DNA of 64,000 bases from assembly GCF_963663645.1 (NCBI RefSeq), contig NZ_OY760499.1, positions 186,001 through 250,000 on the forward strand. The letters are read 5' to 3'. Below, in pieces: positions 32,811 to 41,012 of the stretch. The notes beneath the pieces are model-generated. The model was not told the origin of the DNA, ran no database searches, and saw only the letters and a list, made by a program, of their open reading frames with translations. The DNA is from an uncultured Trichococcus sp. (lineage in GTDB: Bacteria > Bacillota > Bacilli > Lactobacillales > Aerococcaceae). Both the position numbers and the translations under genes were made by a program. How positions within the stretch are numbered: position 1 is the stretch's first letter; every line of letters begins with the position of its first letter.

Positions 32811-33173
32811 TTAGTTATCGGTTTCACGTTTGAAGTAGAATTCTTGCTCTTCCGCCTCATCATAAATGGTCAGAGTAGGGGAGGTATCTTTTTTCAGAAT
32901 CAGATAATAGCCGAAATGGTCACGGAAGACCAATTCATTGGGTTTCGCTTCTTCAAGGGTAGCCTTTAATTTTTTGTTGTTGAGGAGAATCTCCAGATTA
33001 TCAGTAATTTCAACCTTCAAGGACTGTGCGTCGTTTTTCCATGTGCCAATGTAAGGGGTATACGATGTTGATAGGCTCTTACCGGCATTGCGGTTTGACT
33101 TGAACAAAGCAGAGCTGATGCTTGCGATTACGGATAATCCGACTACAATCCTCCAAGGATTATTTTTTTTCAC
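32811..33173 (-). CDS. DUF4828-like small membrane-anchored protein
   Basis: The start is GTG 33173, nine bases after GGGAGG, giving 120 residues beginning MKKNNPWRIVVGLSVIAS. A single N-terminal hydrophobic segment is followed by a small beta-rich domain with YIGTWKNDAQSLKVEITDN and LVFRDHFGYYLILKKD. The domain order fits DUF4828 proteins of Lactobacillales, of unknown function. It converges on the glycogen operon and diverges from lysC. Confidence 0.7.
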   Translation of the reverse strand: MKKNNPWRIVVGLSVIASISSALFKSNRNAGKSLSTSYTPYIGTWKNDAQSLKVEITDNLEILLNNKKLKATLEEAKPNELVFRDHFGYYLILKKDTSPTLTIYDEAEEQEFYFKRETDN

Positions 33174-33385
33174 TGATTTGAAACCTCCCACACTAAGTTA
33201 ACTCATAGTATATTCCTTTTTTTGCAAATGGCCATAGCATTAACAATACAAATATGTTACAAATGATGTAAAGTTTGAAAAGGTAATTGCCATAGCCGTG
33301 ATATGATGATATTCTAGAGCGTAAATGATAAAACAATTACAAAATTAAAAAATCATTAAAGAAATCAAGCGAGGAAGTGTTCGGT

Positions 33386-34747
33386 TTGAAGGTTATTAAA
33401 TTTGGCGGGAGTTCCCTTGCGAATGGGACTCAATTGAAAAAAGTCTTACAGATTGTGAAAGATGACGCAGATAGAAGAATCGTAGTCGTTTCAGCACCTG
33501 GGAAGCGCAATGACTCGGACGAAAAAGTTACGGATCTGTTGATCAAACTGGCTGACGAGGTGAGGAACAAAGAGGATCACCAAGAAACCTTAAAGACAAT
33601 CCTGAAAAGATATCAAGATATCGTCGATGAATTGGAAATCGATCCGAGCGTCATGGACATCATTTCCAAAAACTATGAGAAATTGATCCAGACGAAATTC
33701 TACAACGAATTGTATGCGCTGGATGCGTACAAAGCAAGCGGTGAAGACAACAGCGCCATTCTTGTAGCTGCATTTTTCAATAAAGAGGGCATCCCAGCCA
33801 AATACGTCAACCCGAAGGATGCCGGACTTTTGGTAACCGACAATCCAGGGAACGCACGCGTATTGCCGGAATCCTTCAATAATCTGTATGCATTGCGGGA
33901 TTCGAAAGAAATCATCGTGTTCCCGGGCTTCTTCGGTTACACAAAAGATGGACAATTGCTTACTTTCTCAAGAGGGGGATCGGACATCTCCGGCGCAATC
34001 GTCGCCAACGGTGTCAAAGCCAGCCTCTATGAAAACTTTACGGACGTGGATGCCATTTATGTGGCAAACCCTAAAATGGTCAAACATCCGAAAAAAATCA
34101 AGCAACTGACCTACCGTGAAATGCGTGAATTGTCCTACAGCGGATTTTCAGTCTTCCATGATGAAGCTTTGCAGCCGGCATTCAGCGCCGGCATTCCGGT
34201 TGTCGTCAAAAACACCAACAATCCGTCTGCTCCAGGCACCAGCATCACGAGAACGAAGCCTGAAAATAAGCAGATTGTTTCCGGCATCGCAAGCTCAACC
34301 GGTTTCATGAGCATATACATCGGTAAATACCTGATGAACCGCGAAGTCGGTTTCGGCCGCAGAGTGCTGCAGATTTTCGAAGATTTCAATCTGAACTTCG
34401 AACACATGCCATCCGGTATCGACGATCTGTCGATCATCCTGCGCGCCAACCAGATGACGATGCAGCAGGAGCAAGAGTTGCTGTACCGCTTGAAGAACGA
34501 ATTGGAAGCGGACGATGTCCAGGTCAAAGGCGGCATCTGCTTGTTGATGATCGTCGGCGAAGGCATGGTCAATTCCGTCGGGACAGTAGCGAAAGCCTGT
34601 ACGGCACTAGCTGAAGCGGACATTAACCTAGAAATGATCAACCAAGGATCGTCGGAAGTCAGCATCATGTTCGGTATCGACGAAAAGGACGAAGCCAGAG
34701 CAGTCAAAGTGCTGTATGATGCATTCTTCCCGGCAAAAAAAGACTAG
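33386..34747 (+). CDS. aspartate kinase
   Basis: Phosphorylates aspartate, the entry step to lysine, threonine, methionine and diaminopimelate. TTG 33386 is chosen (GAGG ten bases upstream), giving MKVIKFGGSSLANGTQLKK. The 453-residue protein has the kinase domain (KFGGSS; SRGGSDISGAIVANGVKA near residue 197; ENFTDVDAIYVANPKMV) and two C-terminal ACT domains (IYIGKYLMNREVGFGRR, then LLMIVGEGMVNSVGT). The 50-residue insertion after VVSAPGKRNDSDEKVTDLL is typical of monofunctional class II-like enzymes in Firmicutes. No lysine riboswitch is seen in the short leader. Confidence 0.92.
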   Translation: MKVIKFGGSSLANGTQLKKVLQIVKDDADRRIVVVSAPGKRNDSDEKVTDLLIKLADEVRNKEDHQETLKTILKRYQDIVDELEIDPSVMDIISKNYEKLIQTKFYNELYALDAYKASGEDNSAILVAAFFNKEGIPAKYVNPKDAGLLVTDNPGNARVLPESFNNLYALRDSKEIIVFPGFFGYTKDGQLLTFSRGGSDISGAIVANGVKASLYENFTDVDAIYVANPKMVKHPKKIKQLTYREMRELSYSGFSVFHDEALQPAFSAGIPVVVKNTNNPSAPGTSITRTKPENKQIVSGIASSTGFMSIYIGKYLMNREVGFGRRVLQIFEDFNLNFEHMPSGIDDLSIILRANQMTMQQEQELLYRLKNELEADDVQVKGGICLLMIVGEGMVNSVGTVAKACTALAEADINLEMINQGSSEVSIMFGIDEKDEARAVKVLYDAFFPAKKD

Positions 34748-34757
34748 ATTAAATCAG

Positions 34758-34795
34758 AAACGGGGCTGTCTCTTAAATTAGAGGCAGCCCCGTTT
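34758..34795 (+). terminator. terminator of the aspartate kinase gene
   Basis: AAACGGGGCTGTCTCT pairs with AGAGGCAGCCCCGTTT around a six-base loop (one mismatch-tolerant U-G pair). Confidence 0.85.
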
Positions 34796-34822
34796 GCTCG
34801 TGGACATGGATAATTGGTCGAT

Positions 34823-34940
34823 ATTCATCTTTTTCGTCCGCCAGATACTCAAAAAGATGAATATTTTTCAGATATCCATCTTTTTTCGCACCTCAGCATC
34901 CGAAAACATGAATTCTTGGCCTATATTCATGTTTTATCGA
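34823..34940 (+). repeat. AT-rich hairpin array at 51-bp spacing (ATTCATCTTTTT family)
   Basis: Units start at 34823, 34874 and 34925, each 51 bases apart. Unit 1 pairs ATTCATCTTTTT with AAAAAGATGAAT. Unit 2 (ATCCATCTTTTTT...AAAACATGAAT) is imperfect, and unit 3 (ATTCATGTTTT) is a half unit. The sequence is unrelated to the GC-rich arrays but the spacing is the same. It lies between convergent lysC and the metal ATPase gene. Confidence 0.75.
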
Positions 34941-35010
34941 TCATATATATCCGACCCAATCCAGTGTGCTTCCGTACAGCTTATGCCGCAGAATGCGAAC
35001 GCATATAAAT

Positions 35011-35053
35011 AGATAAAGCCACCTCATAATAAAATGAGATGGCTTTATCTATT
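35011..35053. terminator. bidirectional terminator of the metal ATPase gene
   Basis: AGATAAAGCCACCTCAT pairs with ATGAGATGGCTTTATCT (one C-A mismatch or G-U) around a short loop, 33 bases past the ATPase stop. Confidence 0.85.
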
Positions 35054-35085
35054 TGTGTTTTCTGCTATCACTAGCGTGAGTCTGG

Positions 35086-37029
35086 TTATTTTTCGTGCGC
35101 GAGGCCGGTGCTTGAAGTCTTTCCGGCAGATTTGGCAGTGCCCTGAAAGTGGTGGGTAGGAATCTTCGCCAGGAGCCTCAAGCTGTTCATGATCACCAGT
35201 ATCGTGCTGCCTTCGTGTCCGACCACCCCGAGCGGAAGGTTGATGAGTTGGAACAGGTTCGACAGGATCAGGATGATGATTACAGTTATCGAGAAGATGA
35301 TGTTCTGCATGGTGATTTTTTTCAGCTTCTTCGATAAACCATAACAATATTCCAATTTGTCCAGTTCACTCTTCATCAGTACCACATCCGCTGTTTCCAT
35401 AGCGATGTCCGTCCCTTCGCCCATAGCGATGCCGATGTCGGCGTTCGCCAATGCAGGTGCGTCGTTCACGCCATCCCCGACCATGCCGACCAGTTTATAC
35501 TTCGATTGAAGATCTTTCAGGATGGTGGTCTTATCTTCGGGAAGACAATTCGCCCGGATTTCATCCACACCCAATTGCTTGCCGATCGTCTGTCCGGTTG
35601 CTTCATTGTCGCCGGTGATCATAATTGTATGGACACCATTGGCTTTGAAGAAAGCGATCATGTCTTTTGCCTCTGACTTGGGCGTATCCAATAGAGCGTA
35701 ATAGGCCACGACCTTATCATCCTGCGAAACGTAGATGACGGTCTTCCCTTCTTTCTGAAGCGCGAACGCTTCCTGCACCAGCGGAGCCTCATTCTGTTGC
35801 TCATCTACGACAAAGGTTTTTTTGCCGATTTTCCATTTGCTTCCGAATGCTTTACCGGCCAATCCGAATCCGGTCAAATCCTGGATCGTATCCATCTGCG
35901 ATTTAGGATAGTCCTTCGTATCGAGATATTGGACCAATGCGGAAGCGATCGGGTGGGTCGAGGAGTGCTCCAACGCATAGACGACCGACATGGTGTGTTT
36001 TTCGTCCGTCCCTGCCAAGTAGCTGGCTTCCGTCACTTTCGGCTTTCCTTCCGTCAGCGTGCCTGTTTTGTCGAATGCGATGCAATCCATGGCCGAGAAG
36101 TTCTCGATCGCGATGCCGCCTTTGAACAGGATGCCGTGCTTGGCTGCGTTGGAAATGGCGGAGAGGACAGCAGGAGTGGCGGAAGCCACCAATGCACAAG
36201 GGGAGGCGACCGTCAACAGCACCATGCCGCGATAGAATGATTCATTCCAACCCCAATCCAGGAGGAAATAAAACACTGCAATCATGACCGGCACAAAAAC
36301 GAGGACGATTTTGACATAGGTGTTTTCGATGCGGTTGATGAAGCTTGCCGTCTTCGAAGGGGTCTTTTGCGCTTCTTCGACCATGCGGATGATCTTGGCG
36401 AACAAGGTGTCCTTTGATTCTTTCGAGACGGTCATCGTCAACGCTTCGCTCAGGTTGATTGTGCTGCCGAAGATATCATCGCCAACCGTCTTTTCGACAG
36501 GGACAGATTCGCCGGAAATGGCGGCTTCATCGATCAGGCCTAGGCCCGATGCGATCGTGCCGTCGATGGGAATGCTGGCTCCTTTAGGAACCAGCAATGT
36601 ATCGCCGACTTTCAGATCCTTGACCGCAACGTCTTCGATTGAGCCGTCCGGGTTGATGCGTTTTGCGATTTCAGGCACAATGTTCATCAACGCGGTTATC
36701 GCCTGGGTACTTTTTTCGGTTGCGTATTCCTCCAACGAACCGGATAGCGAGAAGATGAAAATGAGCAGCGCACCTTCCATCCAATAGCCGATCAGTGAGG
36801 CACCGACTGCGGCAAGCACCATCAATATGTCAACGTTCAGGTGTTTATTTTCAACTGTATCGATGAACCCTTCTTTTGCTTGTTTATAGCCGCCTATGAT
36901 GAATGATAGTACAAAAATGATGGCTGCAGCCGTATCAAGGTTTTGCCATTGCAACACAATGCCAAGAATGATAAGAACGCCGCTGATCATGGTTGCGATC
37001 ATTGCTCTGTTCTTGAATAAGTCTTTCAT
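35086..37029 (-). CDS. P1B-type metal-transporting ATPase, ZosA-like
   Basis: Membrane pump moving a divalent metal, most likely zinc. ATG 37029 has GGAAGGAG eight bases upstream and gives 647 residues. There is no N-terminal metal-binding domain. Membrane pairs frame the actuator loop (ISGESVPVEK near residue 180), the metal-site SPCALVASATPA near residue 280, the phosphorylated Asp in FDKTGTLTEGKPK near residue 326, TGDNEATG near residue 470 and MVGDGVNDAPALA near residue 515. HEGST lies in the last helix pair. Length, lack of HMA and PerR-type boxes upstream all match B. subtilis ZosA. Confidence 0.85.
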   Translation of the reverse strand: MKDLFKNRAMIATMISGVLIILGIVLQWQNLDTAAAIIFVLSFIIGGYKQAKEGFIDTVENKHLNVDILMVLAAVGASLIGYWMEGALLIFIFSLSGSLEEYATEKSTQAITALMNIVPEIAKRINPDGSIEDVAVKDLKVGDTLLVPKGASIPIDGTIASGLGLIDEAAISGESVPVEKTVGDDIFGSTINLSEALTMTVSKESKDTLFAKIIRMVEEAQKTPSKTASFINRIENTYVKIVLVFVPVMIAVFYFLLDWGWNESFYRGMVLLTVASPCALVASATPAVLSAISNAAKHGILFKGGIAIENFSAMDCIAFDKTGTLTEGKPKVTEASYLAGTDEKHTMSVVYALEHSSTHPIASALVQYLDTKDYPKSQMDTIQDLTGFGLAGKAFGSKWKIGKKTFVVDEQQNEAPLVQEAFALQKEGKTVIYVSQDDKVVAYYALLDTPKSEAKDMIAFFKANGVHTIMITGDNEATGQTIGKQLGVDEIRANCLPEDKTTILKDLQSKYKLVGMVGDGVNDAPALANADIGIAMGEGTDIAMETADVVLMKSELDKLEYCYGLSKKLKKITMQNIIFSITVIIILILSNLFQLINLPLGVVGHEGSTILVIMNSLRLLAKIPTHHFQGTAKSAGKTSSTGLAHEK

Positions 37030-37081
37030 AAGTGACACTCCTTCCTTATATGCCTTCATGATAGCACTAAATAAGCCTAGA

Positions 37082-37096
37082 TTATAATCATTATAA
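37082..37096 (-). promoter_or_regulatory. PerR-type box proximal to the ATPase gene
   Basis: TTATAATCATTATAA is a perfect 15-base inverted repeat equal to the PerR/Per-box consensus, 52 bases before the ATPase start. Confidence 0.75.
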
Positions 37097-37203
37097 TCAA
37101 ACAGAAATGAATCTCATTCTCAATGTCCATATACCGGACACAATTTAAAGGGGTCAAAAATTGTGCATAGCAATAAAATCAGAACAATCCATAAAAACAT
37201 CAG

Positions 37204-37232
37204 ATTATAATCATTATCAATAAAATGTTCAA
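37204..37232 (-). promoter_or_regulatory. promoter overlapped by a second PerR/Fur-type box
   Basis: On the minus strand TTGAAC (37232-37227), 17-base spacer, TATAAT (37209-37204). The box TGATAATGATTATAA (37219-37205) overlaps the -10 element and matches the PerR consensus at 14 of 15. Binding would block the promoter. Confidence 0.7.
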
Positions 37233-37272
37233 AAACGCTTAAGGACAAAATAAAAAAGCCACCCATAAGAGG

Positions 37273-37559
37273 CAATGTCATTAACTTAAGGCTATTTACA
37301 AATAAGCGGCAGGAGGAATGCTCAGCGCGGTGGCCACAACTGTCGAATAGGTGAGGCAGATTCGACAATTTGACACCAGATTGGACCGAGATTGTCGAAT
37401 GTCGAGAAACTTTCGACAATTTGACATCCTGTCGGACCGAAATTGTCGAATATCTGTGGAACATTCAACCATTTGGCCCCGCAGTCAAAAAAAAAGCGAG
37501 AATGCATCATGCATCCTCGCTTTTTTACAGTTGTCAAGTTGCTTAAGTTAATGACATTG
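37273..37559 (-). mobile_element. 287-bp terminator-inserted inverted-repeat element, copy 1
   Basis: Perfect 18-bp terminal inverted repeats (CAATGTCATTAACTTAAG and its complement) bound 287 bases without a gene. Identical 10-bp direct repeats CCATAAGAGG flank it (37263-37272, 37560-37569). The flanks rejoin into the uppP terminator: GCCACCC (37258-37264) with GGATGGC (37568-37574) and a T tract on the minus strand. The element's own terminator hairpin (arms GCGAGGATGCA/TGCATCCTCGC type, near 37493-37517) lies at the uppP side. Interior hairpins end in GTCGAA at 37347, 37399 and 37450. Confidence 0.88.
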
Positions 37560-37586
37560 CCATAAGAGGATGGCCAAACTCATTTC

Positions 37587-38408
37587 TCAGATAAACATGA
37601 AATAGATCAGAACGATTGCCCCAAGGATGATCCGGTACCAACCGAACGCTTTGAAGTCGTTACGTTTCAAATATCCGATCAGGAACTTGATGGCGACGAT
37701 CGAAACGAGGAAGGCGGTGATCATGCCGGACAAGAGAACAGCGAATTCAAGCCCAGTAAAGTCGAACCCGAATTTGATGATCTTCAAAAAGCTGATCCCG
37801 AACATGATCGGAATGCTCATGAAGAAGGAGAATTCCGTCGCGATGAAGCGGGAAGTGCCCAACACGATGCTCCCGAGGATGGAAGAACCGGAGCGCGAGG
37901 TTCCCGGAATGATCGAGAGCGCCTGGAACAAACCGATCTGGAATGCTTTCATGTAGGTCAACTCGCTGAATTCAGTGATGCTTGGTTCGCTGTCCTTATG
38001 CTTGTTTTCGATGACGATGAACAGGATTCCGTAGATGATCAGCGCCAAAGCCACTACTGTAGCGTTCAACAGGTTTTCGTCCGCCCAATCGTTCAAGGGT
38101 AAGCCGATGACTGCTGCCGGAATGCACCCGATGACAACTTTCTTCCAGATATCCCAAGTCTGTGTTTTCTCTTCCTTCGTTTTGCTCGGAGAGAAGGGAT
38201 TCAGTTTGTGAAAATAAATGACGACTACCGCGAGGATGGCACCCAATTGGATCACATAGAAGAACATCTCTTTGAATGCCTGCGAAAGGTCCAATTGGAT
38301 GAACTCTTCGACCAGGATCATGTGGCCCGTGCTGCTGATGGGCAGCCATTCGGTGATACCCTCAACGATTCCGAGGATGATTGCTTTCAGTATTTCCATA
38401 AATTCCAT
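37587..38408 (-). CDS. uppP: undecaprenyl-diphosphate phosphatase
   Basis: Recycles the lipid carrier of cell-wall synthesis and gives bacitracin tolerance. The 273-residue polytopic protein has the two conserved active-site segments: [20 protein letters not shown] near residue 17 and [17 protein letters not shown] near residue 165, with the catalytic Glu, Ser and Arg residues present. AGAAAGGA lies seven bases before the ATG. The terminator downstream is interrupted by the 287-bp element. Confidence 0.94.
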   Translation of the reverse strand: MEFMEILKAIILGIVEGITEWLPISSTGHMILVEEFIQLDLSQAFKEMFFYVIQLGAILAVVVIYFHKLNPFSPSKTKEEKTQTWDIWKKVVIGCIPAAVIGLPLNDWADENLLNATVVALALIIYGILFIVIENKHKDSEPSITEFSELTYMKAFQIGLFQALSIIPGTSRSGSSILGSIVLGTSRFIATEFSFFMSIPIMFGISFLKIIKFGFDFTGLEFAVLLSGMITAFLVSIVAIKFLIGYLKRNDFKAFGWYRIILGAIVLIYFMFI

Positions 38409-38543
38409 GTATTATCCTTTCTGTTGCACGTTATTTTGATACTCCATCATCTAGTATAGCGAAATGAAAAAGATTAGCCAACCATTTTCAAGCATTATGC
38501 TGAAAGTGGGCATTCACTATTGCATGTAAGCGGTGCAAAAAAA

Positions 38544-38573
38544 TTCACAATACCAAACCGTTTATGGTAAAAT
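38544..38573 (+). promoter_or_regulatory. promoter of the PTS IIA gene
   Basis: TTCACA (38544-38549), 18-base spacer, TAAAAT (38568-38573), 52 bases before the ATG. Confidence 0.5.
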
Positions 38574-38625
38574 GAAGTATACTAATTTTCACATAAGATC
38601 ATTTAAATAAGGAAGAGGCGATAGC

Positions 38626-39135
38626 ATGTTTGGCTTTTTTAAGAAGGATGATAAAAAGGGGAAACAACCGGTTGAGAAAGAAATCTTATATTCACCAGCC
38701 AACGGTGTAGTGGTACCTATTTCGGATGTTGCAGATCCAGTATTTTCCCAAAAAATGATGGGTGACGGATTTGCGGTCATTCCTGCAGACGGAAACATTT
38801 ATTCACCGGCAAAAGGGAAAGTATTGAGCGTATTTCCGACAAAGCATGCAGTGGGCATCTTGTTGGACAGCGGCTTGGAACTTTTGTTGCACATGGGATT
38901 GGATACGGTTGAGTTGAACGGGAAACCATTCGAAGTCTTCGTGAAGGAAGGCCAAGCTTTGACTGCGGATACACTGATCGCCAAAGTGAATTTGGCGCAA
39001 CTGCAGGAAGCCGGCAAAGATTCCGCGATGGTCGTAGTGATCACAAACATGGAAAAAGTCAAAAACTTCAGCCTGGATGTGACCGGTGAGGCTGCCGTAA
39101 AAGCAGAAATCGGAAGCGTCCTGCCGAAAGAATAA
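38626..39135 (+). CDS. PTS glucose-type EIIA domain protein (Crr-like), stand-alone
   Basis: Phosphocarrier accepting phosphate from HPr-P and passing it to an EIIB of the glucose/sucrose family. The 169-residue protein has the whole IIA(Glc) fold: SPANGVVVPISDVADPVFS near residue 23, the first His in FPTKHAVGI near residue 73 and the phosphorylated His in LLLHMGLDTVEL near residue 88. GGAAGAGG precedes the ATG. Having no IIBC partner beside it, it probably serves IIBC proteins elsewhere that lack a IIA domain. Confidence 0.92.
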   Translation: MFGFFKKDDKKGKQPVEKEILYSPANGVVVPISDVADPVFSQKMMGDGFAVIPADGNIYSPAKGKVLSVFPTKHAVGILLDSGLELLLHMGLDTVELNGKPFEVFVKEGQALTADTLIAKVNLAQLQEAGKDSAMVVVITNMEKVKNFSLDVTGEAAVKAEIGSVLPKE

Positions 39136-39147
39136 CAGAAAATATGC

Positions 39148-39195
39148 AAAAAAAGCTTCTGATCCGGTAGATTGCGGGATCAGAAGCTTTTTTGT
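39148..39195 (+). terminator. terminator of the PTS IIA gene
   Basis: AAAAAAAGCTTCTGATCC pairs with GGATCAGAAGCTTTTTT around a short loop; the A tract would also allow reverse use. Confidence 0.9.
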
Positions 39196-39303
39196 TTCTA
39201 TGCGTGTAAAGAAAAGAGCCGATACCACGCCGATGTCTTGACTGAACGGGACCTGATATATTCGGAACAACCGAGGCAACGGCTTTTGCCAACAGCGGAC
39301 CCG

Positions 39304-39921
39304 TTAAGGGCGCTCCAGCGAAAAAATTTCCCCGAGCTTAGTATAGTCGTTGCCGGCCAGCCTTGCGACAGGCTCCAATTTGTCGGCCAAAACATATTGC
39401 TTCTCCTGGTCGAAGACAGACTCATCGAAAAGGAAATCCACAACGCGCAAGATGAACAGATCCGTCAGTACGGTGCCATCAGCATCCGTCAAAGGCACAT
39501 ATTGGTGGACTGTAACTTCCATGCGTATTTTTGCCTCTTTGATGGCGGGGACTGTGACCGTATGGCTGGAGGTCAACGTCAATTCCGTCAGGTCGATCTC
39601 GCTCTCCGTGTCCGGCAATTGCGCGGCCGTCCTGTTCATCTCCTCGACCAATTCCTCGCTGACGATATGGACGACTCCTTGTCGGGAAGCAAGCAGGTTT
39701 TTGGCGGAATCCTTGATTTTTCCGTCGTTCCTCAGAATGGCCACGCTGATCAGCGGCAGCGCATTCGAAGCAACACTGAAAAAACTGAAGGGCGCGGCAT
39801 TGACGACTTGCGTTTCCGGATTCTGGGTGGTGATCCAGGCGATCGGGCGCGGAATGATGCTCCCGGTCAAAAATTTATACATTTGTTTTGTATTGAGTTC
39901 TTCGGTATTGAAATGTTGCAT
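39304..39921 (-). CDS. flavin reductase family protein (FMN-binding split barrel)
   Basis: The 205-residue protein shows the family entry MYKFLTGSIIPRPIAWITTQ near residue 14, NAAPFSFFSVASNALPLISV near residue 41 and RNDGKIKDSAKNLLASRQ. It would bind FMN and may reduce flavin or act on an unknown substrate. It starts four bases after the ring-cleaving dioxygenase gene on the same strand, a pairing seen with quinone/electrophile stress genes (MhqO with flavoproteins) in Firmicutes. Stress role is inference. Confidence 0.85.
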   Translation of the reverse strand: MQHFNTEELNTKQMYKFLTGSIIPRPIAWITTQNPETQVVNAAPFSFFSVASNALPLISVAILRNDGKIKDSAKNLLASRQGVVHIVSEELVEEMNRTAAQLPDTESEIDLTELTLTSSHTVTVPAIKEAKIRMEVTVHQYVPLTDADGTVLTDLFILRVVDFLFDESVFDQEKQYVLADKLEPVARLAGNDYTKLGEIFSLERP

Positions 39922-39925
39922 AGGC

Positions 39926-40828
39926 TCACTTCTTTCTGTTCAGGATAGTGGATTTGATTGCCTTTCGTTTTGGTTCCAGAAAATCAGGGAGGGCAAATGT
40001 TTCCCCGAGTTTCTCCAGCGGTTCATCAAGCGTGAAGCCTGGTTGTTCGGTCGCTATCTCGATGCGCAGTCCGCTCGGCTCGCGCAGATAAAGGCTTTGG
40101 AAGTAACCGCGGTCGATGATTTTCTCCACGGTGATGTTATTTTCTTTTGCTTTATCGAGGATCAGATCCAGATCTTTGCGTTCCGGCACGCTGTACGCGA
40201 TATGATCGATGGCGCCTCTGCCGAGACGGGAAGGCTTCCGGCTGGCGGACTGGATCAGCCAGCTTTCCTCATCCAGGGAAGGGATCGGATGGGCAATATG
40301 GTTTGTCAGCAGCATGCCCAGCACATCGCGGAAAAAAGCCGCCGTTTTTTCCAAGTCGGATACGGTGAAATGGATGCCTTGGATACCGATGATTTGGTAT
40401 GCGGCGGGCACATCGCTATGGCGTGTCGCCTGATCGGCCGCAATCGTTTCCGGCACTTCGACGAAGCTGATTTCCATATCGTCCGGATCCAGAAAAGTAC
40501 AGCCTGCTGCATCATTTTCAATGAAACGAACAGCATTGGCGGTGAGCCGTTTTTTCCAGAAGGGCAGACTGCCTTGAGGGATCTTCAGCAGCACTTCGTG
40601 GATAAAGCTGCCTTCTTCATGGCGCTGGCCCACCCTTGGCAACTCGAAAAAAGTCAGAATCGTGCCCGGAGTTCCTTTGTAGTCCCCGTAAAAAAGGTGG
40701 GGATCTGTCAAATTATCCTGATTGACCGTCTGTTTGACGAGACGAAATCCTAAAATTTCGGTGTAAAAGGCCTTGTTCCTCTCCGCATCTTTTGTGATGG
40801 CGGTGAGATGATGAAACCCTGTAATCAT
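39926..40828 (-). CDS. VOC-family ring-cleaving dioxygenase, MhqO-like
   Basis: The 300-residue protein consists of two VOC modules. Metal-ligand candidates are His in GFHHLTAI near residue 7, His in IQGIHFTVSD near residue 153 and His/Glu in AIDHIAYSV near residue 212 and LRIEIATEQPG near residue 261. MhqO-type enzymes are induced by hydroquinones and thought to cleave them. GGAGG precedes the ATG. It is the first gene of a two-gene unit with the flavin reductase. No MhqR regulator is adjacent. Confidence 0.85.
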   Translation of the reverse strand: MITGFHHLTAITKDAERNKAFYTEILGFRLVKQTVNQDNLTDPHLFYGDYKGTPGTILTFFELPRVGQRHEEGSFIHEVLLKIPQGSLPFWKKRLTANAVRFIENDAAGCTFLDPDDMEISFVEVPETIAADQATRHSDVPAAYQIIGIQGIHFTVSDLEKTAAFFRDVLGMLLTNHIAHPIPSLDEESWLIQSASRKPSRLGRGAIDHIAYSVPERKDLDLILDKAKENNITVEKIIDRGYFQSLYLREPSGLRIEIATEQPGFTLDEPLEKLGETFALPDFLEPKRKAIKSTILNRKK

Positions 40829-40965
40829 GTTCGCTCCAGCCTCCGTTCAAATAATCCATAAGTCGAGTATACAGGAGAGTGCCTCAGAGAGGTAACTATT
40901 CTGCTCAGCGAGGCCCGGGTGGTCTGTTGGCAGCGCATCAACTGCCCCCGAATTCAGGATAAAAC

Positions 40966-40999
40966 CAAAAACCCCCCACGTTCATCAGAACGGGAGGGG
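40966..40999 (-). terminator. terminator of the lactonase gene
   Basis: On the minus strand CCCCTCCCGTTC pairs with GAACGTGGGGGG (one mismatch), followed by TTTTTGGTTTT. Confidence 0.82.
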
Positions 41000-41012
41000 A
41001 AATGTGATGCTT

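Noticed and set aside
37120-37200. 26-residue hydrophobic peptide between the PerR-type promoter and the ATPase gene
   Set aside because: Its ATG lies at or before the predicted transcription start and has no ribosome site.
39350-40753. 467-codon frame antisense to the flavin reductase and dioxygenase genes
   Set aside because: Spans two genuine genes on the other strand, has no ribosome site and resembles no family.
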